A stretch of 64,000 bases of DNA from assembly GCF_009372235.1 (NCBI RefSeq), contig NZ_ML762924.1, forward strand, positions 26,086-90,085, read 5' to 3'. The translations under genes were made by a program, and so were the position numbers. The first letter of the stretch is position 1. The number at the start of each line of letters is the position of its first letter. Under the pieces are notes generated by a model that was given only the letters and a program-made list of their open reading frames with translations, ran no database searches and had not been told where the DNA came from. Positions 1 through 11,083 of this stretch are shown here, piece after piece. This DNA comes from Dickeya oryzae. Lineage in GTDB: Bacteria; Pseudomonadota; Gammaproteobacteria; Enterobacterales; Enterobacteriaceae.

Positions 1-1086
1 AACGAAGACATTCTGATTCTGTACGGCGATGTGCCGTTAATTTCTCCTGCCACGTTGCAGCGCCTGGCCGCCGCCAAACCGCAAGGCGGGATTGGCTTGC
101 TGACCGTCAATCTGGCTGACCCTACCGGTTATGGCCGTATTGTGCGTGAGAACGGCGACGTGGTGGGGATTGTGGAACATAAAGATGCCACCGAGCAGCA
201 GCGTACCATTACGGAAATCAACACCGGTATTTTGGTGGCCGGTGGCCGTGATTTGAAGCGTTGGTTAAGCCAGCTCAATAATCACAATGTACAGGGTGAA
301 TATTATCTTACCGATATCATCGCCATGGCGTCGCAGGAAGGGCAGCGGGTGGTGGCGGTACATCCGTCGCGTCTGAGTGAAGTGGAAGGCATCAATAACC
401 GTCTGCAACTGGCAACGCTGGAGCGCACTTACCAGCGCGAACAGGCGGAGCAGTTGTTGCTGGCGGGGGTCATGCTGCTGGATCCAGCCCGTTTTGATTT
501 ACGTGGCGAACTGGTACACGGGCGTGACGTGACTATCGACACCAACGTCATTCTGGAAGGCCGGGTGACGCTGGGTAATCGGGTGAAAATTGGTGCGGGC
601 TGTGTAATCAAAAACAGTGAGATCGGTGATGATTGCGAACTCAGCCCGTACACCGTGGTGGAAAATGCGGTGTTGCAAGCGCGTTGTACCGTTGGGCCGT
701 TCGCCCGCCTGCGTCCCGGTGCGGTGCTGGAAGAAGAAGCGCATGTCGGCAATTTCGTCGAATTGAAAAAAGCGCGTCTTGGCAAAGGGTCGAAAGCCGG
801 TCATCTGACGTACCTTGGCGATGCGGACATTGGCTCTGGTGTGAATATTGGTGCGGGTGTGATTACCTGTAACTACGATGGCGCTAATAAGCACCAGACG
901 GTGATTGGCGATGATGTGTTTGTCGGTTCGGATAGTCAGCTGATAGCGCCTGTTAAGGTGGCTAATGGCGCGACTATTGGGGCTGGGACTACCGTCACCC
1001 GTGAGGTGGGGGAAAATGAGCTGGTTATTAGCCGTGTTAAGCAAACCCATATCAGCGGCTGGAAACGCCCGGTGAAGAAAAAATAA
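1..1086 (+). CDS. glmU: Bifunctional GlmU, 5'-truncated by the window edge
   Basis: Encodes the N-acetylglucosamine-1-phosphate uridyltransferase / glucosamine-1-phosphate acetyltransferase that makes UDP-GlcNAc in the cytoplasm for peptidoglycan and LPS. The frame is open from base 1, giving 361 residues, so about 95 N-terminal residues of the roughly 456-residue protein lie outside. The visible part starts just before the metal-binding GDVPL of the pyrophosphorylase domain. It then runs into the left-handed beta-helix acetyltransferase domain with hexapeptide repeats (for example [13 protein letters not shown]) and the conserved [21 protein letters not shown] and [11 protein letters not shown] segments. 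It lies upstream of glmS, with which it is normally co-transcribed. Identification is secure; only the 5' end is missing. Confidence 0.97.
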   Translation, partial: NEDILILYGDVPLISPATLQRLAAAKPQGGIGLLTVNLADPTGYGRIVRENGDVVGIVEHKDATEQQRTITEINTGILVAGGRDLKRWLSQLNNHNVQGEYYLTDIIAMASQEGQRVVAVHPSRLSEVEGINNRLQLATLERTYQREQAEQLLLAGVMLLDPARFDLRGELVHGRDVTIDTNVILEGRVTLGNRVKIGAGCVIKNSEIGDDCELSPYTVVENAVLQARCTVGPFARLRPGAVLEEEAHVGNFVELKKARLGKGSKAGHLTYLGDADIGSGVNIGAGVITCNYDGANKHQTVIGDDVFVGSDSQLIAPVKVANGATIGAGTTVTREVGENELVISRVKQTHISGWKRPVKKK

Positions 1087-1094
1087 GGGTCTTA

Positions 1095-1150
1095 CTCCCT
1101 TGGATTCGGTTTTCTGCGCAGGCGCATGAAGGCGTACCGATCCGAGGGAG
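1095..1150 (+). other. Large inverted repeat in the glmU-glmS spacer
   Basis: CTCCCTTGGATTCGG (1095-1109) can pair almost completely with CCGATCCGAGGGAG (1137-1150), forming a long stem around a loop of about 27 bases. There is no U-tract. In E. coli the glmUS transcript is cut by RNase E near the glmU stop, so this could be a processing or stabilising structure; that role is inferred. Confidence 0.5.
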
Positions 1151-1284
1151 AACACGTCTTGATATAAGACGGTTTTGCCCTGTGTTCCCTGAGGGAATTC
1201 AGGTCAAAACATAAAAATCCCCACTCTCTACAAGGCTCGGGGAACCCGGAAAAAACCGGAACAATCAGGTCTAAAGACATCGTG

Positions 1285-1301
1285 GTGACACAATATGTCA
1301 C
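1285..1301 (+). promoter_or_regulatory. Small hairpin in the glmS leader, next to the ribosome binding site
   Basis: GTGACA-CAATA-TGTCAC is a perfect 6-bp stem with a 5-base loop. It ends 4 bases before the likely Shine-Dalgarno ACAGGA (1306-1311) of glmS. In E. coli the glmS leader folds an inhibitory stem that the small RNA GlmZ opens; this hairpin is at a comparable place. No pairing with a GlmZ homologue can be tested from this window. Confidence 0.35.
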
Positions 1302-1320
1302 GTTTACAGGAATACAACCG

Positions 1321-3156
1321 ATGTGTGGAATTGTAGGCGCTGTTGCGCAACGAGATATTGCTGAGATCCTGCTAGAGGGGCTACGCCGCCTCGAGTACCG
1401 TGGTTATGACTCTGCCGGTCTGGCGGTGGTGAATAGTGAAGGGACGGTGTCCCGCCTGCGTCGTCTGGGCAAAGTGCAGGTGCTGGCTCAGGCGGCGGAA
1501 GAGCATCCGCTGTTGGGCGGAACCGGCATTGCCCACACCCGTTGGGCGACCCACGGTGAACCGTCTGAGCAGAATGCTCACCCGCATGTGTCCGGCGACA
1601 TTATTGTGGTGCACAACGGTATCATTGAAAACCATGAGCCGCTGCGCGAGTTACTGGTATCCCGTGGCTATCATTTTGTTTCCGAAACAGATACGGAAGT
1701 GGTGGCCCATCTGGTGCACTGGGAACAGCAGCAAAACGGCGGTTCGTTGCTGGATATTGTACAGCGCGTGATCCCACAACTGCGCGGTGCGTATGGCATG
1801 GTTCTGATGGATAGCCGTGACCCCAGCGTACTGGTTGCTGCACGCTCTGGTAGCCCGTTGGTGATTGGCCGTGGTGTCGGTGAAAACTTTATTGCTTCCG
1901 ACCAGTTGGCATTGCTGCCGGTAACCCGTCGCTTCATCTTTCTGGAAGAAGGTGACATCGCCGAAGTCACGCGTCGTACCGTGCGCATCGTCAACCGCCA
2001 GGGGCAGGACGTTGAACGCGAAGAAATTGAATCAAAGGTACAGTACGATGCCGGCGATAAAGGCGCGTACCGTCACTACATGCAAAAAGAGATCTACGAG
2101 CAGCCGATGGCCATCAAAAACACCCTGGAAGGGCGTTTTAGTCACGGCGAGATCAACCTGTCCGAGTTAGGCCCGCAAGCGGATGCGCTGCTGGCACAGG
2201 TTCAGCATATTCAGATTATTGCCTGCGGTACGTCTTATAACTCTGGCATGGTGTCGCGTTACTGGTTTGAGTCGCTGGCAGGGATTCCGTGTGATGTGGA
2301 AATCGCCTCAGAATTCCGCTATCGCAAACCGGCGGTCCGCCCCAATAGCCTGATGATTACCCTGTCCCAATCCGGTGAAACGGCTGATACGCTGGCGGCA
2401 TTGCGTTTGTCGAAAGAACTGGGGTATCTGGGGTCGCTGGCGATTTGTAACGTAGCGGGTTCGTCGCTGGTGCGTGAATCAGATCTGGCGCTGATGACCC
2501 GTGCTGGTACCGAAATCGGTGTGGCATCCACCAAGGCATTCACGACACAATTGACGGTGTTGCTGATGCTGGTGGCGCGCATCGGTCGCTTGCGTGGTAT
2601 GGAAGCCCGTATCGAGCAAGATATCGTGCATGCGTTGCAGGCATTACCGGCGCGTATCGAACAGATGCTGTCGCAAGACAAGCTGATCGAATCGCTGGCG
2701 GAAGGTTTCTCCGATAAACATCACGCATTGTTCCTGGGCCGCGGCGACCAGTATCCGATTGCGATGGAAGGGGCGCTCAAACTCAAGGAGATTTCCTACA
2801 TCCATGCGGAAGCTTATGCCGCAGGTGAGCTGAAACACGGGCCGCTGGCGTTGATCGATGCCGATATGCCAGTCGTCGTGGTCGCACCCAACAACGACCT
2901 GTTGGAAAAACTGAAATCCAACATCGAGGAAGTGCGTGCACGTGGCGGCGAACTTTACGTGTTTGCTGATGAACAGGCTGGGTTCACCTCCGATAGCGAT
3001 ATGATGAAGATTATCCAGTTGCCGCACGTAGAAGAAGTGATTGCACCGATCTTCTATACCGTGCCGTTGCAACTGCTGTCTTACCATGTTGCCTTAATTA
3101 AAGGCACCGATGTAGACCAGCCGCGCAACCTGGCGAAATCGGTGACGGTGGAGTAA
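1321..3156 (+). CDS. glmS: Glutamine-fructose-6-phosphate aminotransferase
   Basis: Makes glucosamine-6-phosphate from fructose-6-phosphate and glutamine, the committed step of amino-sugar synthesis. The 611-residue protein must start at this ATG because Cys2 of MCGIVGAV becomes the N-terminal nucleophile of the class II glutaminase domain; an upstream GTG at 1282 in the same frame would bury it. The glutaminase domain (about residues 1-240) contains [13 protein letters not shown] residues (AHTRWATHG) and HNGIIENH. Two SIS domains follow, with [17 protein letters not shown] and the C-terminal [15 protein letters not shown]. It is downstream of glmU and followed by a strong terminator. Confidence 0.98.
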   Translation: MCGIVGAVAQRDIAEILLEGLRRLEYRGYDSAGLAVVNSEGTVSRLRRLGKVQVLAQAAEEHPLLGGTGIAHTRWATHGEPSEQNAHPHVSGDIIVVHNGIIENHEPLRELLVSRGYHFVSETDTEVVAHLVHWEQQQNGGSLLDIVQRVIPQLRGAYGMVLMDSRDPSVLVAARSGSPLVIGRGVGENFIASDQLALLPVTRRFIFLEEGDIAEVTRRTVRIVNRQGQDVEREEIESKVQYDAGDKGAYRHYMQKEIYEQPMAIKNTLEGRFSHGEINLSELGPQADALLAQVQHIQIIACGTSYNSGMVSRYWFESLAGIPCDVEIASEFRYRKPAVRPNSLMITLSQSGETADTLAALRLSKELGYLGSLAICNVAGSSLVRESDLALMTRAGTEIGVASTKAFTTQLTVLLMLVARIGRLRGMEARIEQDIVHALQALPARIEQMLSQDKLIESLAEGFSDKHHALFLGRGDQYPIAMEGALKLKEISYIHAEAYAAGELKHGPLALIDADMPVVVVAPNNDLLEKLKSNIEEVRARGGELYVFADEQAGFTSDSDMMKIIQLPHVEEVIAPIFYTVPLQLLSYHVALIKGTDVDQPRNLAKSVTVE

Positions 3157-3198
3157 AAGGGCAGATAGTATTTAATCTTGACCCGAAAAACATATATC

Positions 3199-3232
3199 AA
3201 AAGCCCTGGGGTTCTATCTCAGGGCTTTTTTC
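3199..3232 (+). terminator. Rho-independent terminator of glmS
   Basis: AAAAGCCCTG and CAGGGCTTTTTT form a stem followed by a run of T. The A-run on the 5' side means it may also stop the convergent diguanylate cyclase transcript. Confidence 0.85.
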
Positions 3233-3275
3233 ATTGTATTTTAGAATGAAAGTACGACGACTCAATCAATACCTT

Positions 3276-5597
3276 TTATTTCCACACCACCCGATTGCGG
3301 CCTGCGTTTTTCGCTTCGTACAGGGCATCATCGGCCCGTTTCATGTCGCTTTCAAAGTTGTCTTTCAGGTTTTGAACATGGCGGTGCTTGATAAAGGTGG
3401 CACCGATACTGATAGTAAAATGGAAAGAATAACCGTCGACGGTGAATAGGGTATTTTCCACTTCGATACGGATGCCGTTCATAATGGCATCCACATTATC
3501 GGGATTGGCGTGATGCATAATCAGGCCGAATTCTTCGCCCCCCAACCGGGCAACAAAGTCATCAGTACGTAGTTTACTGGTAATGATTTCTGCCAGGCGA
3601 CAGATCGCCACATCACCGACGTGGTGACCGTACTGATCATTAACCTTTTTGAAGAAGTCGATATCGATAATCGCCAGCGCGGTATTTTTCTCGTTGTTAC
3701 GGTAGCACTTTTCCGCTTCCAGAATATAAGCGCGTCGGTTGTGGATACCGGTCAGCGGGTCTGTATTCGCCATTTCCAGCAGTTTGGCTTCCAGCTCTTC
3801 TCTGGCGCGCTGGGTTTCAAGCGCGTAGAACAGTGAGCCCAGTGTATCCACGAACGGGCTGAGAAAGCGCAATTGCTGTTCATTGTAGCCGTCAAAGCGG
3901 TTACCCAATCCGATCATGCCGACCACTTCATCACGGAAATAGATGGGTAAGCCCATAAATTGACGCAGGATGGGATGGCCTTTCGGCACGCCGCGCGAGG
4001 CGGAATGTGTGCGTGGTGAGTTAGTGATCACCGGTTTGCCGGTGATCACTACATGTCCGAACAGGTTATCCAGGCTGGTGAACTGCAAATTGTTTTGCAG
4101 GAACGTGTCGTAAGAGTTTTTACTGTCGCCGTTCCAACTGACATTGGAAATCGCGACGATGTGCAGCACTTTCTTATTATCGTGCTCTCTGACCTGGCCG
4201 ATGAAACCAAACTCTGACGCCGAAATAGAGAGCAGGTCGTCAAAGATGGACATGCAGGCCTCCTGAATATCCGTTTTTTCCAGAAAGATCTTTTGCGCAC
4301 GGTTAATCAATTCCAGCAGGCGTTTATCCGCCTCTTCCTGCAATTCTTTGTTTTTCTTTTCCGTGATATCACGATGGGTACCGGCAACCCGAATCGGTTT
4401 GCCTTTTTCGTTGTATTCCACCACTTTGCCGTAGGTTTCAATCCATACCCAATCGCCTTTACTATGGCGCATCCGGTATTGTTCATTGATTAGCGTCGTC
4501 TGGCCGGTGGCGCAGGCTTCCGCCGCGCGTACCATGTTTTCCCGATCCAGTGGATGCATTAATTGCTGCCAGTAGTCCAGTGAGGAGTCGAACTGGTCTT
4601 GTGTGATCCCCATCATTTCACACCATTGTTTATTAACGCGAATGGTGTGCCGTCCTAAATCCCAGTCCCAGGTGCCAAGGCTGGATGACTCCAGTACCAG
4701 TCGCATCTGATTATTGGTATCCACCAGCAGTTTTTGCAGGTATTTCTGGTGAGAGTTATCGATCAGCAATGCCTGTACATGGCTCAGTTTGCCATTGTGA
4801 TGGTAATTGGCGGTGGAAAGCTGTCGAATCCACAAGGTTTTTCCCCCGGGCGACAAAAAGCGGTATTCACATTCCAGATTGGCCACCCCTTTTTTATGGT
4901 TATCCAGTACAAATAACAGATTCTCGTAATCATCTGGGTGGACATAGCTTTCCATCATCGCGCAGTGGTGGCGGATTTCTTCTTTGCTGACACCCAGCAC
5001 ATGCTGCGCGTTGGGCGAGATATAGGAAATGTGCAGCATATTGTCCTGCTGCCAGTTGACGAGCACCACGGATGAGTTATTCAGCAGTTGGATTTCCTGC
5101 TCCCGATATAACCGTGCATTCTGCAACTTAAACAGGAATTCGGTGGTGCTGGCAACGAAAGCGGCGGTTTCGCGCGTCGTCTCATCAAGGATGCGCGGCT
5201 GATAGTCAATGGCGGCCAGCGAGCCGACGACAACCTCGTCGAGCACCAGAGGAATACCAAAGTAGCTGCGGATATGCGGGGCTCCGGTCACTAATGGATG
5301 TTGGCAAAACAGGTTATTCGTCAGGGTATCTGACACAAACACGGTGGTAGCGCTGGCAATCACCGTGTTGCAAAACGCCAGATCCCGGTCGGTGCATTCA
5401 ATATCGATACCTTCGCTGAAAATCAGCCACTGCTTATCCTGGTCGATAATCGAAATAAAGGCAGCGGGAAAATTCAGTATGCGTGTAAATAAAATGACCT
5501 GGTTTTGAAACGATTGCTGTAAGCCTAAGTCAAGCAAATGATACTCATTGATTTTCGCGACGCGCTGCTCGTCGGCGTTATATTTTTTCATTGTCAC
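3276..5597 (-). CDS. GAF-PAS-PAS-GAF-GGDEF diguanylate cyclase
   Basis: A 773-residue soluble sensor that likely makes cyclic-di-GMP from two GTP. Domain order by eye: N-terminal GAF (about 20-165, with the FP.AFISIIDQDKQW pattern), two PAS/PAC domains (about 175-285 and 290-410), a second GAF (about 425-600) and a C-terminal GGDEF domain (about 610-773). The active-site motif is GGEEF at 686-690, so catalysis is expected. RTDD, five residues before it, matches the RxxD inhibitory site, so product inhibition is expected too. No EAL domain or membrane segment is visible. The start may be the first ATG or the one two codons later (MKKYN). It stands alone between glmS and pstS; the input signal is unknown. 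Confidence 0.9.
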   Translation of the reverse strand: MTMKKYNADEQRVAKINEYHLLDLGLQQSFQNQVILFTRILNFPAAFISIIDQDKQWLIFSEGIDIECTDRDLAFCNTVIASATTVFVSDTLTNNLFCQHPLVTGAPHIRSYFGIPLVLDEVVVGSLAAIDYQPRILDETTRETAAFVASTTEFLFKLQNARLYREQEIQLLNNSSVVLVNWQQDNMLHISYISPNAQHVLGVSKEEIRHHCAMMESYVHPDDYENLLFVLDNHKKGVANLECEYRFLSPGGKTLWIRQLSTANYHHNGKLSHVQALLIDNSHQKYLQKLLVDTNNQMRLVLESSSLGTWDWDLGRHTIRVNKQWCEMMGITQDQFDSSLDYWQQLMHPLDRENMVRAAEACATGQTTLINEQYRMRHSKGDWVWIETYGKVVEYNEKGKPIRVAGTHRDITEKKNKELQEEADKRLLELINRAQKIFLEKTDIQEACMSIFDDLLSISASEFGFIGQVREHDNKKVLHIVAISNVSWNGDSKNSYDTFLQNNLQFTSLDNLFGHVVITGKPVITNSPRTHSASRGVPKGHPILRQFMGLPIYFRDEVVGMIGLGNRFDGYNEQQLRFLSPFVDTLGSLFYALETQRAREELEAKLLEMANTDPLTGIHNRRAYILEAEKCYRNNEKNTALAIIDIDFFKKVNDQYGHHVGDVAICRLAEIITSKLRTDDFVARLGGEEFGLIMHHANPDNVDAIMNGIRIEVENTLFTVDGYSFHFTISIGATFIKHRHVQNLKDNFESDMKRADDALYEAKNAGRNRVVWK

Positions 5598-6065
5598 TGT
5601 TCCTGTAAATATAAATAAAATCAGTGCATTGTTTCCTGGTGCCAGAACAGAAAAACGCGACTATTAGGTTCGGTGATAAAAGCGTGAAAACATCCTGTAG
5701 GGGAGTGGGGTCCTGACGTGAGAGCGTGTTTTTTCAATTATATATCTGAGTATAGAACAGGTTTTTTTATCGCCAGTGGAGATCGAGACTGGGAAGAAAC
5801 AAAAATCAGGCGATGACATAAATCGGTGATGCAGGCGGCGTAAACTGAAGGCAGATAACACAACGATTACGTGTGGTGTGCTGTTCTTGTTTGTGACACG
5901 GCGTCATTTTCTGGTTTAGGGGGAATGCTGGAAAAAGAGCGTGGACGCAGAGGGTGATAAACGCACTAATGTGTGATTTTTCCTTAATTATCAATGTGTA
6001 TTAATGTTCCGCCGACCTGCTTTTATTGAGCGCTACCCCCGTATGATTCGCTGAATCTGACTCGC
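5598..6065. other. Non-coding upstream region between the cyclase gene and the Pho boxes
   Basis: About 470 bases, AT-rich in the first half. Short open frames on the minus strand show no family motif and no convincing ribosome binding site. The cyclase promoter should lie here, but I cannot fix it. Confidence 0.5.
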
Positions 6066-6121
6066 CTGTCACATAACTGTCATATTGCGTACATTTTACT
6101 GTCACTGAATTGACCTATTTT
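6066..6121 (+). promoter_or_regulatory. PhoB boxes and promoter of pstS
   Basis: CTGTCA-like heptamer cores recur at 6066, 6077, 6088 (degenerate, CGTACA) and 6099, each exactly 11 bases apart: two consecutive Pho boxes as in E. coli pstS. TATTTT at 6116-6121 is a suitable -10 element; the Pho box replaces a -35. Activation by phospho-PhoB under phosphate limitation is well established for this arrangement. Confidence 0.9.
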
Positions 6122-6195
6122 CTCCACCAGCAAACTACACTCTGATTAAACAATAGCTCCGGGTCTACACGTTTAGGTATCCCACAGGAGGGATT

Positions 6196-7236
6196 ATGAA
6201 ACTCATGCGTACCACTATTGCCAGTATTGTTGCAGCAAGTTTTTCTCTGACGGCGGTTTCTGCGTTTGCCGCAGCAAATATTACCGGTGCTGGTGGCACT
6301 TTCCCTGCCCCGGTTTACACAAAGTGGGCTGACTCTTACGAAAAAGAAACCGGTAACAAAGTTAACTATCAGGGTATCGGTTCTTCCGGTGGCGTGAAAC
6401 AGATTCTGGCTAAAACCGTTGATTTCGGTGCGTCAGATGCCCCGCTGGAAGATGCCAAACTGACCCAGGAAGGTTTGATTCAGTTCCCGACTGTTATCGG
6501 TGGTGTGGTACTGGCGGTGAACCTGCCGGGCGTGAAATCCGGTGAACTGACGCTGGACGGTAAAACGCTGGGCGACATCTACCTGGGCAAGATCAAAAAA
6601 TGGAATGACGAAGCCATCGCCAAACTGAACCCGGGCGTGAAACTGCCGGATCAGGATATCGCTGTGGTACGTCGTGCCGACGGTTCTGGTACGTCCTACG
6701 TGTTCACCAGCTATCTGGCGAAAGTGAACAGCGAGTGGAAAGAGAAGATTGGTGCGGGCAATACCGTTAACTGGCCGACCGGTCTGGGTGGTAAAGGTAA
6801 CGACGGTATCGCTGCGTTTGTTCAGCGTCTGCCGGGGTCTATCGGCTACGTTGAGTACGCTTACGCCAAACAGAATAACCTGACCTACACCAAGCTGGTT
6901 TCTGCTGATGGCAAAGCGGTCACCCCGACGGAAGTGTCTTTCAGCAACGCGGCTAAAGGCGCTGACTGGAGCAAGTCTTTTGCTCAGGACCTGACCAACC
7001 AGAAAGGCGACAACGCGTGGCCGATTACCACCACCACGTTCATCCTGATGTACAAGAAGCAGGATAAACCTGAGCAGGGCAAAGAAGTGCTGAAGTTCTT
7101 TGACTGGGCTTACAACAAAGGTGGCGCACAGGCGAAAGCACTGGACTACGCTACCCTGCCGAATGAAGTGGTTGCGCAAATTCGCGCTGCCTGGAAAAGC
7201 CAGGTGAAAGACAGCAGTGATAAAGCGCTGTACTGA
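6196..7236 (+). CDS. pstS: Periplasmic phosphate-binding protein PstS
   Basis: The high-affinity phosphate receptor of the Pst ABC transporter. The 346-residue precursor has a classical signal peptide ([16 protein letters not shown]..., cleavage likely after AFA near residue 25). Mature residues include [14 protein letters not shown], the phosphate-contacting [10 protein letters not shown] and the [10 protein letters not shown] loop. A strong ribosome binding site (GGAGGG) precedes the ATG. First gene of pstSCAB-phoU, behind tandem Pho boxes, so strongly induced by phosphate starvation. Length and motifs match E. coli PstS (346 residues). Confidence 0.98.
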   Translation: MKLMRTTIASIVAASFSLTAVSAFAAANITGAGGTFPAPVYTKWADSYEKETGNKVNYQGIGSSGGVKQILAKTVDFGASDAPLEDAKLTQEGLIQFPTVIGGVVLAVNLPGVKSGELTLDGKTLGDIYLGKIKKWNDEAIAKLNPGVKLPDQDIAVVRRADGSGTSYVFTSYLAKVNSEWKEKIGAGNTVNWPTGLGGKGNDGIAAFVQRLPGSIGYVEYAYAKQNNLTYTKLVSADGKAVTPTEVSFSNAAKGADWSKSFAQDLTNQKGDNAWPITTTTFILMYKKQDKPEQGKEVLKFFDWAYNKGGAQAKALDYATLPNEVVAQIRAAWKSQVKDSSDKALY

Positions 7237-7269
7237 TTGCGCTTAGCCGGATCGGTTGTGTGAGTATCG

Positions 7270-7305
7270 AGAGGTGGATAAACCGGAAACGGGGTATCCA
7301 CCTCT
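7270..7305 (+). promoter_or_regulatory. Intercistronic hairpin between pstS and pstC
   Basis: AGAGGTGGATA (7270-7280) pairs perfectly with TATCCACCTCT (7295-7305). It lies in the 130-base gap after pstS and lacks a T-run. Such a stem would protect the upstream pstS message or attenuate read-through, fitting the need for much more PstS than membrane components. Confidence 0.55.
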
Positions 7306-7368
7306 GACATTGGTTGGGGGCTCCCCCAATTATCGCAAAGACGTAGTTATCTGAAAGAAGAGAGACGT

Positions 7369-8328
7369 ATGGCTGAGCAAAAGCCAACTATTACACCTCC
7401 GGGAAAACAGGGCGACATACTGTTCGGGGCGCTGGTCAGACTGGCGGCCCTGTTGACGTTGCTGCTGCTGGGCGGAATTATCGTTTCCCTGATTTTTGCC
7501 TCATGGCCAAGCATCAAAACGTTTGGTTTCTCCTTTCTGTGGACCAAAGAGTGGGATGCGCCCGCCGGACAATTTGGCGCACTGGTACCGATTTACGGCA
7601 CCATCGTGACCTCGCTGATCGCGCTGATTATCGCCATCCCCATCAGTTTCGGTATCGCATTGTTCCTGACAGAACTGGCGCCAGGCTGGCTGAAACGTCC
7701 GCTGGGTGTGGCTATCGAATTGCTGGCCGCTATCCCCAGCATCGTGTACGGCATGTGGGGGTTGTTCGTGTTTGCCCCGCTGTTCGCTAAATATTTCCAA
7801 CAGCCGGTGGGTAGCGTGCTCTCCAGTATTCCGCTGGTCGGCACGCTGTTTTCCGGTCCGGCGTTCGGTATCGGTATTCTGGCCGCCGGGGTGATTCTGG
7901 CTATCATGATAATCCCCTACATTGCCGCGGTGATGCGCGATGTGTTCGAGCAAACGCCGGTGATGATGAAAGAGTCGGCGTATGGCATCGGTTGTACCAC
8001 CTGGGAAGTTATCTGGCACATCGTGTTGCCGTTCACCAAAAACGGTGTGATTGGCGGCGTGATGCTGGGACTGGGCCGTGCGTTGGGTGAAACCATGGCG
8101 GTGACGTTTATCATCGGCAACACGTACCAGTTTGATAGTTTCTCGCTTTATATGCCGGGCAACAGTATCACCTCTGCGCTGGCTAACGAATTTGCCGAAG
8201 CGGATACCGGGTTACATACCGCTGCGTTGATGGAGCTGGGCCTGATCCTGTTTGTGATTACGTTTATCGTGCTGGCCTGTTCGAAGCTGATGATCATGCG
8301 TCTGGCTAAAAACGAAGGAGCACGCTAA
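7369..8328 (+). CDS. pstC: Phosphate ABC transporter permease PstC
   Basis: One of the two inner-membrane channel subunits of the Pst transporter; 319 residues with about six transmembrane segments. The N-terminal cytoplasmic tail ([16 protein letters not shown]) is typical. The EAA-type loop that contacts the ATPase is in [20 protein letters not shown]. Preceded by AAGAAGAGAG as ribosome binding site. Its stop overlaps the pstA start by one base, so translation is coupled. Confidence 0.97.
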   Translation: MAEQKPTITPPGKQGDILFGALVRLAALLTLLLLGGIIVSLIFASWPSIKTFGFSFLWTKEWDAPAGQFGALVPIYGTIVTSLIALIIAIPISFGIALFLTELAPGWLKRPLGVAIELLAAIPSIVYGMWGLFVFAPLFAKYFQQPVGSVLSSIPLVGTLFSGPAFGIGILAAGVILAIMIIPYIAAVMRDVFEQTPVMMKESAYGIGCTTWEVIWHIVLPFTKNGVIGGVMLGLGRALGETMAVTFIIGNTYQFDSFSLYMPGNSITSALANEFAEADTGLHTAALMELGLILFVITFIVLACSKLMIMRLAKNEGAR

Positions 8329-9215
8329 TGGCAAGCATTGGTATTGAAAACCGTTCTGACACGATGGAAACCCGCCGCAAGATGCAGGCCTGGCGTCGCC
8401 AGAAAAACCGCGTCGCGCTGTTTTTGTCGATGCTGACCATGGCGTTTGGCTTGTTCTGGCTGGTGTGGATTCTGATGTCCACCGTGACTAAAGGCATTGA
8501 CGGCATGTCGCTGTCGCTGTTTACCGAAATGACGCCGCCGCCGAATACGGCGGGTGGTGGTTTGGCCAACGCGATTGTCGGCAGTGGGCTGTTAATTCTG
8601 TGGTCAACCTTGTTTGGCACGCCGCTGGGGATTCTGGCGGGCGTCTACCTGGCGGAGTACGGCCGCAAGTCGCTGATCGCGGAAGTAATTCGCTTTATTA
8701 ACGACATCCTGCTGTCGGCACCGTCGATTGTGGTGGGGCTGTTCGTCTACACGCTGGTCGTGGCCAAGATGGAACACTTCTCTGGCTGGGCCGGGGTGAT
8801 TGCGCTGGCGCTGTTGCAGGTGCCTATCGTTATCCGTACCACGGAAAACATGCTGAAACTGGTGCCGGATAGTCTGCGTGAAGCGGCTTACGCACTGGGG
8901 ACGCCGAAATGGAAGATGATCTCGGCCATTACCCTGAAAGCGTCGGTATCCGGCATCATCACCGGGGTGTTGCTGGCGGTAGCGCGTATCGCCGGGGAAA
9001 CCGCACCGCTGCTGTTTACCTCGCTGTCGAACCAGTTCTGGAGTACGGATCTGATGCAGCCGATCGCCAACCTGCCGGTCACCATCTTTAAATTTGCGAT
9101 GAGTCCGTTTAAAGAGTGGCAAGGGCTGGCGTGGGCCGGGGTATTGCTGATTACCCTGTGTGTGCTGGTGCTGAACATTCTGGCGCGTGTGCTGTTCGCC
9201 AAAAAATCACATTAA
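8328..9215 (+). CDS. pstA: Phosphate ABC transporter permease PstA
   Basis: Second membrane subunit of the phosphate transporter, pairing with PstC; 295 residues with about six transmembrane helices. The EAA loop is recognisable in [19 protein letters not shown]. The ATG overlaps the pstC stop (TAATG), showing translational coupling. Residues match E. coli PstA in order and length. Confidence 0.97.
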   Translation: MASIGIENRSDTMETRRKMQAWRRQKNRVALFLSMLTMAFGLFWLVWILMSTVTKGIDGMSLSLFTEMTPPPNTAGGGLANAIVGSGLLILWSTLFGTPLGILAGVYLAEYGRKSLIAEVIRFINDILLSAPSIVVGLFVYTLVVAKMEHFSGWAGVIALALLQVPIVIRTTENMLKLVPDSLREAAYALGTPKWKMISAITLKASVSGIITGVLLAVARIAGETAPLLFTSLSNQFWSTDLMQPIANLPVTIFKFAMSPFKEWQGLAWAGVLLITLCVLVLNILARVLFAKKSH

Positions 9216-9257
9216 CAGCGCGCTAAAAAGACACCTTAATAACGCAACATTAAATGA

Positions 9258-10082
<825 letters not shown>

Positions 10083-10095
10083 TTACGGGAGTATC

Positions 10096-10842
10096 ATGGA
10101 CAATCTCAATCTAAACAAACATATTTCCGGTCAGTTTAATGCCGAGCTGGAAAGCATCCGCACCCAGGTGATGACCATGGGCGGGCTGGTGGAACAGCAA
10201 CTGACCGACGCCATCACCGCGATGCATAACCGCGACGCGGAACTGGCGCAGCGTGTCATTGAAGGTGACTCAAAAGTGAACATGATGGAAGTGGCTATCG
10301 ACGAGGCGTGCGTGCGTATTATCGCCAAGCGCCAGCCGACGGCCAGTGACTTGCGTCTGGTCATGGCGATCATCAAGACGATTTCCGAGCTGGAGCGTAT
10401 CGGCGATGTGGCGGATAAAATCTGCCGTACTGCGCTGGAGAAGTTCTCTCACCAGCATCAGCCGCTGCTGGTGAGCCTGGAGTCGCTGGGTAACCACACC
10501 GTGCAGATGCTGCACGATGTGCTGGACGCGTTTGCCCGTATGGATCTGGATGAAGCCAAACGCATCTACATGGAAGACAAGAAGGTGGATAAAGAGTACG
10601 AAGGCATTGTGCGTCAGTTAATGACCCACATGATGGAAGACTCTCGCACCATTCCCAGCGTACTGACCGCCTTGTTCTGTGCCCGTTCCATAGAGCGTAT
10701 CGGTGACCGCTGCCAGAACATTTGCGAGTTCATTTTCTACTTCGTCAAAGGCCAGGATTTTCGTCATCTGGGTGGCGACGCACTGGAAAAAATGCTGGCA
10801 CAGAACGATGCCGACAAACCGGAAACGCGGCAACCGGAATAA
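10096..10842 (+). CDS. phoU: Phosphate signalling regulator PhoU
   Basis: Cytoplasmic six-helix protein that links the Pst transporter to the PhoR-PhoB two-component system and represses the Pho regulon when phosphate is plentiful. The start at ATG 10096 ([19 protein letters not shown]) gives 248 residues and lies 13 bases after pstB; a much earlier in-frame start would overlap pstB without reason. Two repeated metal-binding ERIGD motifs are visible ([11 protein letters not shown] and [12 protein letters not shown]). Last gene of the operon. Confidence 0.97.
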   Translation: MDNLNLNKHISGQFNAELESIRTQVMTMGGLVEQQLTDAITAMHNRDAELAQRVIEGDSKVNMMEVAIDEACVRIIAKRQPTASDLRLVMAIIKTISELERIGDVADKICRTALEKFSHQHQPLLVSLESLGNHTVQMLHDVLDAFARMDLDEAKRIYMEDKKVDKEYEGIVRQLMTHMMEDSRTIPSVLTALFCARSIERIGDRCQNICEFIFYFVKGQDFRHLGGDALEKMLAQNDADKPETRQPE

Positions 10843-10867
10843 GCCCGGCTGGTTTCCCGATGTAGAC

Positions 10868-10893
10868 ACAACGCCCCGTTTTCGGGGCGTTGT
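10868..10893 (+). terminator. Hairpin after phoU
   Basis: ACAACGCCCCG-TTTT-CGGGGCGTTGT is a perfect 11-bp GC-rich stem 25 bases after the phoU stop. No long T-run follows, so it is a likely but not classical terminator. Confidence 0.6.
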
Positions 10894-11083
10894 CATAAAT
10901 AACGTGGTGTCGCCGTTGCTGTCAGCGGGGGTTGCCACTGAGCGGATATAACATAAGTTCATATTATGGGTGTTTATATTATTTCCGGCGCGCTGTAGCC
11001 GCTGTTAGCCTGCATTTATTGAATTAACAAGTGGTTATCCACTCATCATTCTTTATAAATAACGGCTACAGGCGGATAAAAAA

